The position numbers were made by a program, and so were the translations under genes. The notes under the pieces were generated by a model. It ran no database searches and was not told the DNA's origin. It was given only the letters and a program-made list of their open reading frames with translations. Below, in pieces: positions 43,283 through 51,929 of a stretch of 64,000 bases of DNA (position 1 is the stretch's first letter; every line of letters begins with the position of its first letter). The DNA lies in contig NZ_JACBZI010000001.1 of NCBI RefSeq assembly GCF_013408145.1, forward strand, positions 3,610,001 to 3,674,000, written 5' to 3'. The stretch comes from Nocardioides marinus. Lineage in GTDB: Bacteria; Actinomycetota; Actinomycetes; Propionibacteriales; Nocardioidaceae.

Positions 43283-44604
43283 CCACGACCCAGCAGTCCT
43301 CCGGCACCGCGGCGCCCACCCAGGGCGTCGCCCAGCGCCTGGCCGGTGTCCTCCAGCCCTTCCTCGGTGGCCCGCTGCCCGTCCGGCTGCGCTGCTGGGA
43401 CGGCTCGGAGTTCGTGCCGCCCGGTGACCCCGCGGCCTCGCCGGTGGTCGAGCTGCGCTCGCCCGACGCCGTACGCCGGCTCCTGTGGCACCCGGGCGAG
43501 CTCGGCGCCGCCCAGGCCTACGTCACCGGGGAGCTCGACGTCCCCGAGGTCGACGGGTGGGACCTCGACAAGGCCCTGACCCACGCCTTCGCCGTGGCCG
43601 CCGCGCGCGGTCTCTCCGGTGCCCGCCTGCGCCCCGCGGCCGTCGTCGAGGCGGTCCGCACCGCCGTCGGGATCGGGGCCCTCGGCCGCCGCCCGGCGAA
43701 CCCCGCCACCCAGGCCGACGTGAAGGGCCGGCTGCACAGCAAGCTGCGCGACCGGTCGGCGATCTCCTTCCACTACGACCTCTCCAACGAGTTCTACGAG
43801 CTGATCCTCGAGCCGCAGATGGCCTACTCCTGCGGCTACCACTCCTCGCCGGAGCAGTCGCTCGAGGACGCCCAGCGCGCCAAGCTCGACCTGGTCTGCA
43901 CCAAGCTCGGCCTCGAGCCCGGCATGCGGATGCTCGACGTCGGCTGCGGCTGGGGCTCGCTCTCGCTGCACGCCGCCGAGCACTTCGGCGCCCGGGTCAC
44001 CGGGGTGACGATCGCCGCGGAGCAGAAGCGCTTCATCGACGCCCGCATCGCCGAGCGCGGTCTGTCCGACCGGGTCGAGATCCGGCTGCAGGACTACCGC
44101 GACGCGGTGCCGCCCGCCGGCCAGGAGTACGACGCCGTCGGCTCCCTGGAGATGGGTGAGCACGTCGGCCAGCGCAACTACCCGACGTACGCCCGGGTGC
44201 TGCACGACTCCGTGCGGCCCGGTGGCCGGGTGCTGGTGCAGCAGATGTCGCGGTCGGGCAAGTGGCCCGGCGGCGGGCCGTTCATCCAGTCCTTCATCGC
44301 TCCCGACATGTACATGCGGCCTGTCGGGGAGACCGTCGCGCTCCTCGAGTCTGGGGGGCTCGAGGTGCGCGACGTCCACGCGATGCGCGAGCACTACGTG
44401 CTGACCGTGGCCGGCTGGCTCGAGCGCTTCCACGCCCACCGCGAGCAGCTCGTGGCGCTGATGGGCGAGGAGGTCTACCGCGTCTGGGAGCTCTACCTCG
44501 TCGGTGGCGCGATGGCCTTCCGCGACGGCCGGATGGGGGTCGACCAGATCCTCATGGTCCGCCCGGGTGCTGCGCACACCCTGCCGGCGGTGCGAGGGTT
44601 CTAG
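43279..44604 (+). CDS. Second cyclopropane-fatty-acyl-phospholipid synthase family methyltransferase
   Basis: This 441-residue homologue has the SAM motif MLDVGCGWGSLSLHAAEHFG, the upstream RSAISFHYDLSNEFYELILEP and the acidic EMGEHVGQRNY segment (VEMFEHVG in classical enzymes). It lacks the long insertion seen in the gene before it. Two such enzymes in one operon suggest successive or alternative modification of the same lipid. The start is a GTG overlapping the preceding stop. Confidence 0.88.
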   Translation: MTTTQQSSGTAAPTQGVAQRLAGVLQPFLGGPLPVRLRCWDGSEFVPPGDPAASPVVELRSPDAVRRLLWHPGELGAAQAYVTGELDVPEVDGWDLDKALTHAFAVAAARGLSGARLRPAAVVEAVRTAVGIGALGRRPANPATQADVKGRLHSKLRDRSAISFHYDLSNEFYELILEPQMAYSCGYHSSPEQSLEDAQRAKLDLVCTKLGLEPGMRMLDVGCGWGSLSLHAAEHFGARVTGVTIAAEQKRFIDARIAERGLSDRVEIRLQDYRDAVPPAGQEYDAVGSLEMGEHVGQRNYPTYARVLHDSVRPGGRVLVQQMSRSGKWPGGGPFIQSFIAPDMYMRPVGETVALLESGGLEVRDVHAMREHYVLTVAGWLERFHAHREQLVALMGEEVYRVWELYLVGGAMAFRDGRMGVDQILMVRPGAAHTLPAVRGF

Positions 44605-44668
44605 GTCTTCACCGGGTCTTTACCGTTCTCCTGCACCGCACCGTCGCCTGGACCTAGGGTCACGACGC

Positions 44669-45991
44669 GTGAGCATCGCTGCGCTGGACCCCGACCCCGA
44701 CACGACCGGTCTCCCGCTCGAGATCGCCGTCGACGAGGTCTTCGGGTTCACCGTCTCAGCGCGGTGCCGGGTCTCGGCCGCCCCCATCGACTTCCGTCGC
44801 CGGCAGGGAGCCCTGGTGCAGCGGCTGCGCTCGCTCACCCCCGCGACGGTGGTGGCTCCCGAGAGCTACGACGACCAGCCCACCGACGACCGGACGGAGC
44901 CGGGGGTCCAGCTGAGGACCTGGTCGGACCGGTCGGTCGGCGTGACCCGGTACCCGGTCGGCCTCGTCCGCTTCGTCGTGCCCTGTGAGGAGGAGCGCTC
45001 GGGATGGTCGCTGGGCCACCGGGTGGTGACCTTCTACCGGGACGGCACCGCGGTGGTGCGCGCCTCCTGGACCCGTAGCGCCGGGGCCCCCGAGGACGTG
45101 GCGGGGCTCGTGCGCGACCTCGGCACCCGCCAGGTGTCCTCGGACCGCGCGACGCTCCTGGTGGCCGAGCTCGACGACCTGCTCCTGCGGGCGATGCGGG
45201 AGGAGTCCCTGGACTGCACCTCCCTGGGGACCGTGGCCGTCGTCGGGCGGCACCGTCTCGTCCGCGTGGGCGCGCACCCGACACCGGCCCTCATCGAGTC
45301 GGCCCGCTCCGAGGTCGCCATCGTGGGCAGCCACGAGGACTTCACCGACCTCAGCGCCCGCGACGACCTCTTCCTGCACGCGGGGAACGGCATCTCCCTG
45401 GAGATCGGCCCCGACGCGATCGACCAGCCCTCTCGCCTCATGGGGGCGCTGACGGAGTACGAGCACTGGATCAGCGTCGCGTGCCGCTCCGACGACGAGC
45501 TGGCCGAGGAGTTCAGGACGTTGTCCCTGCTCACCGCGCCGTCCGAGGGCCCCGTCGGCACCACCTGGGAGCGGGCCCAGCTCGCCGTCTTCGACCACCA
45601 GGACGTCCTGAACGCCATGAGCCCCGAGCACGTGGCCGTGTGGCGCGGCTACCTCAACACCTGGCGGCTCGCCGACCTCGAGGACGAGATCCGCCTCAAG
45701 CTCGACGCGGTCCGGGACAGGGACCGGGAGCTGCGGGAGTCGCTGGCCAACCAGATCGCCACCCGCACCGAGCAGACCATCACCTTCCTGACGACGCTGA
45801 CGCTGGTCAGCATCGTCACCGGCGTCGCGACCTACCTCATCAACGAGCCCCGGCCCGGCCCGTGGTGGCGCGCCGCGCTGGTGCTGCTCACGGTGGTCGC
45901 CGCCACCGCGATCTACCAGCGCAGCCACTACCCCGGGCGGGTGCGCGCCGCCGTCGAGCAGCTGCTGCGGCGGCGGACCGGGCGCGGCTGA
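44669..45991 (+). CDS. Membrane protein of unknown function
   Basis: This 440-residue protein is soluble for about 360 residues, then has a likely coiled coil (LADLEDEIRLKLDAVRDRDRELRES), and ends with two transmembrane helices (about 371-391 and 399-417). The helix-helix C-terminus with a long preceding coil recalls CorA-like or YfiM-like architecture, but no GMN motif is present. I do not recognise the family. TAGGGT lies eight bases before the GTG, so it probably has its own leaderless promoter despite lying within the lipid-modification locus. Confidence 0.7.
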   Translation: MSIAALDPDPDTTGLPLEIAVDEVFGFTVSARCRVSAAPIDFRRRQGALVQRLRSLTPATVVAPESYDDQPTDDRTEPGVQLRTWSDRSVGVTRYPVGLVRFVVPCEEERSGWSLGHRVVTFYRDGTAVVRASWTRSAGAPEDVAGLVRDLGTRQVSSDRATLLVAELDDLLLRAMREESLDCTSLGTVAVVGRHRLVRVGAHPTPALIESARSEVAIVGSHEDFTDLSARDDLFLHAGNGISLEIGPDAIDQPSRLMGALTEYEHWISVACRSDDELAEEFRTLSLLTAPSEGPVGTTWERAQLAVFDHQDVLNAMSPEHVAVWRGYLNTWRLADLEDEIRLKLDAVRDRDRELRESLANQIATRTEQTITFLTTLTLVSIVTGVATYLINEPRPGPWWRAALVLLTVVAATAIYQRSHYPGRVRAAVEQLLRRRTGRG

Positions 45992-46060
45992 CCTGCTCGG
46001 GCGCCGCGCTCCGGCACCGACCACCTGTTCGGGCCCAGCTGCACCTGTCAGGATCGCAGC

Positions 46061-46870
46061 GTGGACGTCCTCGCCTCCCTCCTCCTCGCCCTCGGCTGCG
46101 TCACCGCCTCCATGACCCTGGCGGCCCTCCGCGCCCGCCAGCTCGGTGTCGTCGCGGTGGTCGACGTCGCATGGGGCCTCGGCTTCGTGGTCGTCGCGCT
46201 CGCCACCACGCTGCTCGGCGCCGCCCTCGGCACCGCCGAATGGCGCGCCTGGCTGGTCCTGGCCCTCGTGGCCGTGTGGGGCGGACGCCTCGGCTGGCAC
46301 GTGCGCTCGCGCGCCGTCGGCGAGCACGGGGGCAAGGAGGACCCGCGCTACGAGGAGATGCTCGGAGGCCCGCTCCCCGAGGTGGGCATGGCCGCCGCGG
46401 TGCGCCGGGTGTTCCTCGTGCAGGGCGTGGCCCAGTGGTTCGTCGCGGTGCCGCTCGCCGTCGGCGCGGTGCTCACCGTCGAGTGGGCCTGGGTCGTGTG
46501 GCTCGGGGTCGCGGTGTGGGCGCTCGGCCTGTTCTTCGAGTCCGTCGGGGACCGGCAGCTGGCGGCGTACAAGTCCCGCCCGCGCGAGGAGCGCCCGCCG
46601 GTGATGGACCAGGGGCTGTGGGCCTGGACGCGTCACCCCAACTACTTCGGCGACGCCTGCGTGTGGTGGGGCCTGTGGCTGGCCGCCGGCCTCGCCTCCG
46701 GCTGGCTGCCGGGCCTGCTGACCGTGGCGTGCCCGGTGGCGATGACGGTCTTCCTGCGCAACGTCACCGGCGCCAAGCTGCTCGAGCGCACCATGTCGCA
46801 GCGCCCCGGCTGGGACGAGTACGCCGCCCGGGTCCCGCTGTTCTTCCCCCGGCCGCCGCGATCCGCGTGA
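46061..46870 (+). CDS. DUF1295 family membrane protein (steroid 5-alpha-reductase-like)
   Basis: This 269-residue integral membrane protein contains the DUF1295 signatures VDVAWGLGFV, WGGRLGWHV, EDPRYEEM and the C-terminal WAWTRHPNYFGDACVWWG. The family is related to steroid 5-alpha reductases and isoprenylcysteine methyltransferases. Its mycobacterial relative Rv0446c sits in the sigK/ufaA1 locus, so it probably helps the methyltransferases modify fatty acids, perhaps by reduction. The start is GTG with CAGGAT six bases upstream. Confidence 0.88.
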   Translation: MDVLASLLLALGCVTASMTLAALRARQLGVVAVVDVAWGLGFVVVALATTLLGAALGTAEWRAWLVLALVAVWGGRLGWHVRSRAVGEHGGKEDPRYEEMLGGPLPEVGMAAAVRRVFLVQGVAQWFVAVPLAVGAVLTVEWAWVVWLGVAVWALGLFFESVGDRQLAAYKSRPREERPPVMDQGLWAWTRHPNYFGDACVWWGLWLAAGLASGWLPGLLTVACPVAMTVFLRNVTGAKLLERTMSQRPGWDEYAARVPLFFPRPPRSA

Positions 46871-46880
46871 GGATGACCGG

Positions 46881-47255
46881 GTGAAGGAGATCTCCCGACG
46901 CTGCCTGGTCTGCATCCTCCCGGCCGGGGCCGCAGCGGCTCCCCTGCTCGCGGCCGCTCCGGCCCACGCGAAGGGCAAGAAGATCATCAAGGCCCGCAAG
47001 GTGAAGAAGGGCAAGGTGGTCGCCAAGCGCGGCGTGGTCGTCACCCAGCCGAAGAAGGGCGCCTTCCGGGTCTTCTCCGCCACCTGCACCCACCAGGGCT
47101 GCCGGGTCAGCTCGGTGGACCGCAAGGAGATCGGCTGCGCCTGCCACGGCAGCCGGTTCTCGTCGAAGAACGGGTTCGTCCTCGCCGGGCCGGCGACCAA
47201 GGACCTGCCGCCGGTCGACTTCGTGATCGAGGACGGCGTCCTCTACCTCGCGTGA
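46881..47255 (+). CDS. Exported Rieske [2Fe-2S] protein
   Basis: This 124-residue protein has an N-terminal export signal beginning KEISRRCLVCILPAG, a lysine-rich spacer and a Rieske domain with cluster ligands in CTHQGC (69-74) and CACHGSRF (86-93). It probably transfers electrons outside the membrane. The start is a GTG ten bases after the DUF1295 stop, so the two may be co-transcribed. A partner could be the FAD oxidase or the molybdoenzyme, but this is inference. Confidence 0.87.
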   Translation: MKEISRRCLVCILPAGAAAAPLLAAAPAHAKGKKIIKARKVKKGKVVAKRGVVVTQPKKGAFRVFSATCTHQGCRVSSVDRKEIGCACHGSRFSSKNGFVLAGPATKDLPPVDFVIEDGVLYLA

Positions 47256-47283
47256 GAGCGGGACCGCGGCAGCCGGAACGGGG

Positions 47284-47694
47284 TCACTCGAGACCCTGAT
47301 CCGCGAGCCACGCGGGGTCCGGGTCGACCGGCTGCACCAGCTCGACGACGAGGCCCGCCGGACCCTCGAGCTGGACACGCCGCTGCCCCCAGGGCTCGCT
47401 GCGCGGCGCCATCAGGACCTCGACGCCACCCGCGACGCACCGCGCGTGCTGGGCGTCCACGTCGTCGACGACCAGGGCGAGCATCGCCCCGACGACCGTC
47501 TCGGTCGGGTGCGGCCAGGTGCCGTGGTCGTGCGCCACGAAGTCCAGCCGCAGGACCGGGTCGGCAGGATGAGCGGTGCTGACGTACCAGCCGAGGTCGA
47601 CGAGGACCTCGAAGCCGAGCCAGCGGGCGACCCAACGGCCGGCGTCGCTGGGACGGGGATGCGCGTAGGCGCTGGCGATCTGGGTGACGTGCAC
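47284..47694 (-). CDS. VOC (glyoxalase/bleomycin resistance) family protein
   Basis: This 136-residue protein has the VOC fold pattern: HVTQIASAYAHPRPSDAGRWVARWLGF, then ALVVDDVDAQHARCVAGGVEV and the closing VQLEGPAGLVVELVQP. Members bind metals and act on or sequester small molecules; no substrate can be assigned. The frame is open upstream, but the GTG at 47694 has GGAGGT five to six bases before it. It converges with the Rieske gene, with 28 bases between the stops. Confidence 0.8.
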   Translation of the reverse strand: MHVTQIASAYAHPRPSDAGRWVARWLGFEVLVDLGWYVSTAHPADPVLRLDFVAHDHGTWPHPTETVVGAMLALVVDDVDAQHARCVAGGVEVLMAPRSEPWGQRRVQLEGPAGLVVELVQPVDPDPAWLADQGLE

Positions 47695-47891
47695 GGGGGT
47701 ACCTCCGGGTCCGAGAGGGGCCACCGTGGCACCCCGCGCTCGCGACGCGCAACGGGATTGCGGCCGGTGCGCCTGATGAGGCGCCAGGGCGTACGTCGTC
47801 GCGAGGACGAGCACGCCGCCGAGGCGTCGGGGTGCCGCGCCTCACCCGCAGGTACCTGTGCCGCGCGCCCCGGACGTGGCTCACTGGTGAC

Positions 47892-48245
47892 ATGACCTCC
47901 ACCAGCTCCAGCAAGGCCGTCCGCGCCGTCAGCCTCGCCACCGCCGGCTACGCCGTCTACTCCCTCGTCAAGCCCGAGCACCTGCGCCGTGCGCTGGGCT
48001 CCGACGACGAGATGTGGGACACCGTCGCCCGGGTCTTCGGGGTCCGCGACCTCGCCGTGAGCGCGGTGGGCGTCCTCGGCTCGCCGACCGCCGCCCGCGC
48101 GGCCCTCACCATCCGCACCGCCCTCGACCTCGGCGACGCCGCCCTGCTCGGGCTCACCCTCGACGGGGACGCCCGCACCAAGGCCGTCGGCGCGGCCGGG
48201 GGCTGGGGCCTGCTCAACCTCGCGGTGCTCGGCCGCTCGCGCTGA
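47892..48245 (+). CDS. Small membrane-associated protein of unknown function
   Basis: This 117-residue protein has hydrophobic stretches (AVRAVSLATAGYAVYSLV; AVSAVGVLGSPTAARAAL; AVGAAGGWGLLNLAVLG) that suggest three to four short membrane helices. It resembles small DUF4267-type or similar actinobacterial proteins, without certainty. The start is the ATG at 47892 and the gene stands alone. The 197 bases before it hold no other gene. Confidence 0.65.
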   Translation: MTSTSSSKAVRAVSLATAGYAVYSLVKPEHLRRALGSDDEMWDTVARVFGVRDLAVSAVGVLGSPTAARAALTIRTALDLGDAALLGLTLDGDARTKAVGAAGGWGLLNLAVLGRSR

Positions 48246-48275
48246 CTCGTCCAGCGCGGTGCGGCCCCGCCGCGG

Positions 48276-48638
48276 TCAGGCGGGGGCGGACCCCTCCTCG
48301 CCCTCCTGCTGCTTGCGCCGCTGCTCGGCCTGGTAGCGGGCCCGCTGCTCCTCCGCACGCGCTCGTACGTCGCGCAGGAACGCCTCGTCCTTGCTCGGGT
48401 CGCCCGGGGACATCCGCCCGGGGCGGTCGTACTCCGGGAAGGCGCTCGGCGGCGGGGTCGGCCGGGGTCGGCCGGCCAGGAACCACGCGATCGAGCCCAG
48501 GAGCGGGAAGAGCAGGATCATCACGATCCACGCCCACTTGGGCAGGTTGCGCGGCTGGGTGGTGCCGATCGCGTCGATGAGGCAGAACACCGCGAACGCG
48601 AAGGACAGGACCCCGAGGAACAGCTGCACCTTGACCAC
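48276..48638 (-). CDS. PLDc_N domain-containing membrane protein
   Basis: This 120-residue protein has two transmembrane helices (about 5-24 and 36-56) in the phospholipase D N-terminal domain pattern, with NLPKWAWIVMILLFPLLGSIAWFLAGRP in abbreviated family form. A charged cytoplasmic tail rich in Glu, Arg and Gln follows (RAEEQRARYQAEQRRKQQ), probably a coiled coil. No catalytic PLD domain follows. The GTG start at 48638 has AGGAG eight to nine bases upstream. Its function is unknown. Confidence 0.78.
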   Translation of the reverse strand: MVKVQLFLGVLSFAFAVFCLIDAIGTTQPRNLPKWAWIVMILLFPLLGSIAWFLAGRPRPTPPPSAFPEYDRPGRMSPGDPSKDEAFLRDVRARAEEQRARYQAEQRRKQQEGEEGSAPA

Positions 48639-48747
48639 GCAGGAAGTCTCCTGCCCGCGGCCTGAGTTGTCACGCGCACGCGCGACCGGGGCCGCCACCT
48701 GACGGTGACGGCCCCGGCGCGAGGGTCCAGCGGCGTACGTGCTCGGC

Positions 48748-51726
48748 TCAGCCGAGTCGCAGCACCACCTTCTCCGAGACGCTGCGGGTGGCGGCGTCGT
48801 CACCCAGGCGCACCGCCTTGAGGGCGTGGCGGCCGGTGCCGAGCCTCAGGGTGACCTTGAGGGTCCCGTCGTCCTCGGCGGTGACCTCGAGGACCTCCAC
48901 GGTCCGGCCCTTGTCCTTGACCTTCACGGTGCCGGTGCCCGGCTCGCCGGCCACGTCGACGGAGACCGTGACCACGGCCTTGCGCTTGTTCTTCGCCGTC
49001 GCGCTCAGGCTGGTGCTGGACTCCGCGAGCGGCTGCTCGACCTCGACCGGCTCGCCCTCGGGCCCGGCCCACAGCAGGGCCTGGGCGGCCTGGCTCAGCC
49101 CGCCCTTGGGGTGGGTGCGGAAGAAGACCGAGGTCCCGAAGACCAGCGCCTTCGCACCGGTCTCCTCGTCGACCGACGACACGACCGAGGCGAGCCCGGC
49201 GGCCCCGTCGGGGCCGTTGGTCTCGCTGGTGGCTCGCCAGTGGCCGGCCAGGAACGGGTCGACGGCGTCGTAGGTCTGCTCGGTGCTGACGCCCTCGCCG
49301 AGGTCGGTGAAGGCGTAGGCCGGGTAGATGAACGCGCTGTCCTGGGCGAACGGCTCGAGCACCGACCCCTCGGGGGTGTCGACCGCGACGATGCCGTTGC
49401 CCGAGCGGTTGCCGCTCACCACGGTGCCGGACATCAGCCCGAAGGACACCGCGGCGTCGAAGGCGCTGTTGGTCCGGCCCAGCAGGGCCCCACCCTCGGC
49501 GAGGAAGGACTCGACCGCGGCGCGGGCCGCCGAGTCCGCGGCCGGCTCGAACCGGGAGGCGATCCACAGCACGTCGACGTCGTCGAGCAGGCTCGGGTCT
49601 GCCTCGAGGGAGGACGTGGAGAGCTGCACGAGGTCGTCGAAGCCGAGGTCGGTCAGCGACAGGTTGTCGTCCTGGCTGCCGACGTACCCGATGGTGAGGT
49701 CGGTCAGCGACTTGGTCGTCTCGTCGGCGACCGCCGCGACGTCCTCGCCCGTGGCGGGCTCGAGGTCGACGCCGAACTCCGCCGCGGCGGCACTCGCCGC
49801 CGAGTAGTCGTCGGCGCCGATGACGACCGAGCCGTCCTCGAGCAGCGCGACCGGCACCGAGTCCTCGAGCAGGGCGTTGAGCGCCCGGTGGTCGTCGAGC
49901 CCGGCGACGTCGAAGGTCGTCGGTCCGGCCGGCGCCGCGCTCGCGGCGCTCGGCGCGGTGACCGGGGTGGTCGAGCCCAGCGACGCGTCGGTCACCGAGC
50001 CGACCTTGTCCACCGTGGCACCCCACAGGTAGGAGTAGCTCCACGCGGAGACGTCGTACATCGACGGCACCTTGTCGGAGATGTCGTCGCCGAGGTCGAG
50101 GAGCACGTTGGCCAGGCCGCGCAGCGGCTGGTGCATGTCGACGACGTAGGAGCCGGCGGGGTACGTCGTGCCGCCGACGGTCGCCGGGGCGTCGAGCGTG
50201 CCGACCTCGATGTCGTGCAGCAGCAGCTGCTCCACGAGGGAGCGGGCGTCGCTGGCCGAGCGCTGGTCCTCGCCGACCGGGATGACGTAGGCGCGCGGAA
50301 GGTCCACCGCCTCCTGGTCGTCCGCGACGTCCCACAGCTCCTTCCACGAGTCGGGGCCCTCCACCGCGGCGACGTCGGCCTCGGTCAGGGCTGTCTTCGG
50401 CTCGCCGGCCGCGCCGCGGCGGAACACCTCGATCTGGCCCGCGATCATGTCGCGGGCGTTGGTGGTGTCGTTGATGTACTCCACGATCGACGTCATCGTC
50501 TGGTACGCCACGGCGGTGTTGACCTCGGCGCGCTCCGGGCTCTGACGACCGCCGCCGGCACCGCGGGTCAGCGGCAGCTCGACGGTCGAGGTGATGGCGC
50601 CGTAGAACGCGGCGTACTGCGCGGTGAAGATCGGCGGGAAGTCGTCCCAGCCCGACGGGGTGTCGCGGTAGGGGATCTTGATGTGCGCGTCGGCCTCGGA
50701 GCCGATCTCGTCGACGATGGCCCCGGTCTCGATGTTTCGGTAGGTGTTGCCCGGGATCGCGGCGGCGACGACGTCCTCCTCGATCTTGAGCGCCATCTCG
50801 TAGTTGTGCGGGAGGTAGAGGTCGTACTCGTAGTTCGAGCCGTGCGGCGGGCCGCAGGGCTCGACCTGCAGGACCCGCGTGTAGCCGTGGAAGTCGGCCG
50901 CGTAGACCGCCTGCAGCGCCTGGGCGGTGCGGATGTAGGACTGCGTCTCCGGCGTGCGGTTGGTGATCAGGTCGCGGTTGGGGTCCAGGCCCAGCGAGGT
51001 GGCGCGGGTGGCGTTGGTGCGACCGTCGGGGTTGAGGCTGAGGGAGAAGTAGAGGCGGTTGTTGCGCAGCGTGCTGCCGACCTCGGAGAGCGGTGCCGTG
51101 GCGAGGTGCTCGATGAGCTCCATCGCCGCGTCGGTGCCCTCCCACTCGTTGCCGTGGATGTTGTTGGAGATCCAGATCGGCGTCTTGTACTGCGCGAGCA
51201 GCTCGGCGTCCTGGGCCGCGGCAGCGGGGTCGCTCTTGATCTTCTCCCGCCACGCGGTCTGGCGCGCGGTGTCCTCGGCACGCTCGGGCGCGGTGACCGT
51301 GACCAGGTAGAGGTCACGTCCCTCGGTCGACTGGCCGACGACCTGGGTGCTCACCCGGTCGCTGGAGTCCATCAGCGCCATCAGCCGCGGCGCGAGGTCG
51401 GGGTGGGTGAGCAGGCCGGGGGTGTCAGCGGCGTCGTCGGGGTTGTCCCGGTAGAGCCGCAGCTGCGGCTGGTAGGGGTAGGACTCCGGCATCTCCAGCA
51501 CGTCGCCGGAGGCGACCGAGCGCGCCGCGGCGGACCGCGGGGACAGCAGCTCGGCGGTCCGCAGGGGGTCGACGCTGGAGACGGTTCCCTTGCCGCGCCC
51601 GGAGTCGGCAGCGGCGCCGGCCGGTGCGGAGGCCGGGTCGGCCACCGCCGTACCGGTGAAGGTGAGGACGGAGGTCGCTGCCACCGCGAGACTGGCAAGT
51701 CCCGCCATCGTCCGTGTTGATCGCAC
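48748..51726 (-). CDS. Secreted M14-family zinc carboxypeptidase-like protein
   Basis: This 992-residue exported protein has a signal peptide ending near TAVADP and an M14 peptidase domain with zinc ligands His191 and Glu194 in HGNEWEG, a later metal-binding HGYTR and a Glu in TSTVELPL. A middle region resembles a class I glutamine amidotransferase-like fold, and the C-terminal 100 residues are Ig-like. The enzyme should trim C-terminal residues of extracellular peptides. The first codon is probably GTG at 51726, but the ATG six codons later is possible. It is monocistronic. Confidence 0.88.
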   Translation of the reverse strand: MRSTRTMAGLASLAVAATSVLTFTGTAVADPASAPAGAAADSGRGKGTVSSVDPLRTAELLSPRSAAARSVASGDVLEMPESYPYQPQLRLYRDNPDDAADTPGLLTHPDLAPRLMALMDSSDRVSTQVVGQSTEGRDLYLVTVTAPERAEDTARQTAWREKIKSDPAAAAQDAELLAQYKTPIWISNNIHGNEWEGTDAAMELIEHLATAPLSEVGSTLRNNRLYFSLSLNPDGRTNATRATSLGLDPNRDLITNRTPETQSYIRTAQALQAVYAADFHGYTRVLQVEPCGPPHGSNYEYDLYLPHNYEMALKIEEDVVAAAIPGNTYRNIETGAIVDEIGSEADAHIKIPYRDTPSGWDDFPPIFTAQYAAFYGAITSTVELPLTRGAGGGRQSPERAEVNTAVAYQTMTSIVEYINDTTNARDMIAGQIEVFRRGAAGEPKTALTEADVAAVEGPDSWKELWDVADDQEAVDLPRAYVIPVGEDQRSASDARSLVEQLLLHDIEVGTLDAPATVGGTTYPAGSYVVDMHQPLRGLANVLLDLGDDISDKVPSMYDVSAWSYSYLWGATVDKVGSVTDASLGSTTPVTAPSAASAAPAGPTTFDVAGLDDHRALNALLEDSVPVALLEDGSVVIGADDYSAASAAAAEFGVDLEPATGEDVAAVADETTKSLTDLTIGYVGSQDDNLSLTDLGFDDLVQLSTSSLEADPSLLDDVDVLWIASRFEPAADSAARAAVESFLAEGGALLGRTNSAFDAAVSFGLMSGTVVSGNRSGNGIVAVDTPEGSVLEPFAQDSAFIYPAYAFTDLGEGVSTEQTYDAVDPFLAGHWRATSETNGPDGAAGLASVVSSVDEETGAKALVFGTSVFFRTHPKGGLSQAAQALLWAGPEGEPVEVEQPLAESSTSLSATAKNKRKAVVTVSVDVAGEPGTGTVKVKDKGRTVEVLEVTAEDDGTLKVTLRLGTGRHALKAVRLGDDAATRSVSEKVVLRLG

Positions 51727-51785
51727 GTCTTCTCGTTTCTCTCGCTCGTGACCGCACTGTCTTGCGCGGTGGCGCCACTCTGACG

Positions 51786-51800
51786 GAAAGACGTTCTTTC
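51786..51800. promoter_or_regulatory. Inverted repeat upstream of the M14 peptidase gene
   Basis: GAAAGACGTTCTTTC is a dyad with 6-bp arms in the 203-bp divergent gap. It is next to an AT-rich patch (AATTAATAC near 51830), unusual for this GC-rich sequence and a candidate promoter region. Confidence 0.35.
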
Positions 51801-51929
51801 GGACAGCGTTGAAACGTACAATTAATACATCGTCTCAGGCGATGGGCGGCGCGGTCCCCCGATGCCCCGCGGGGTGTATGTCGCCGGCCGGGGCGCGCGG
51901 GGCGACCCGTGGCCTGCGATGCTGGCGGC

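Noticed and set aside
48739..51720. A 993-residue plus-strand open frame opposite the M14 peptidase
   Set aside because: The minus-strand frame has a signal peptide, HGNEWEG and a coherent fold; the plus-strand frame is Gly/Arg/Val-rich shadow sequence.
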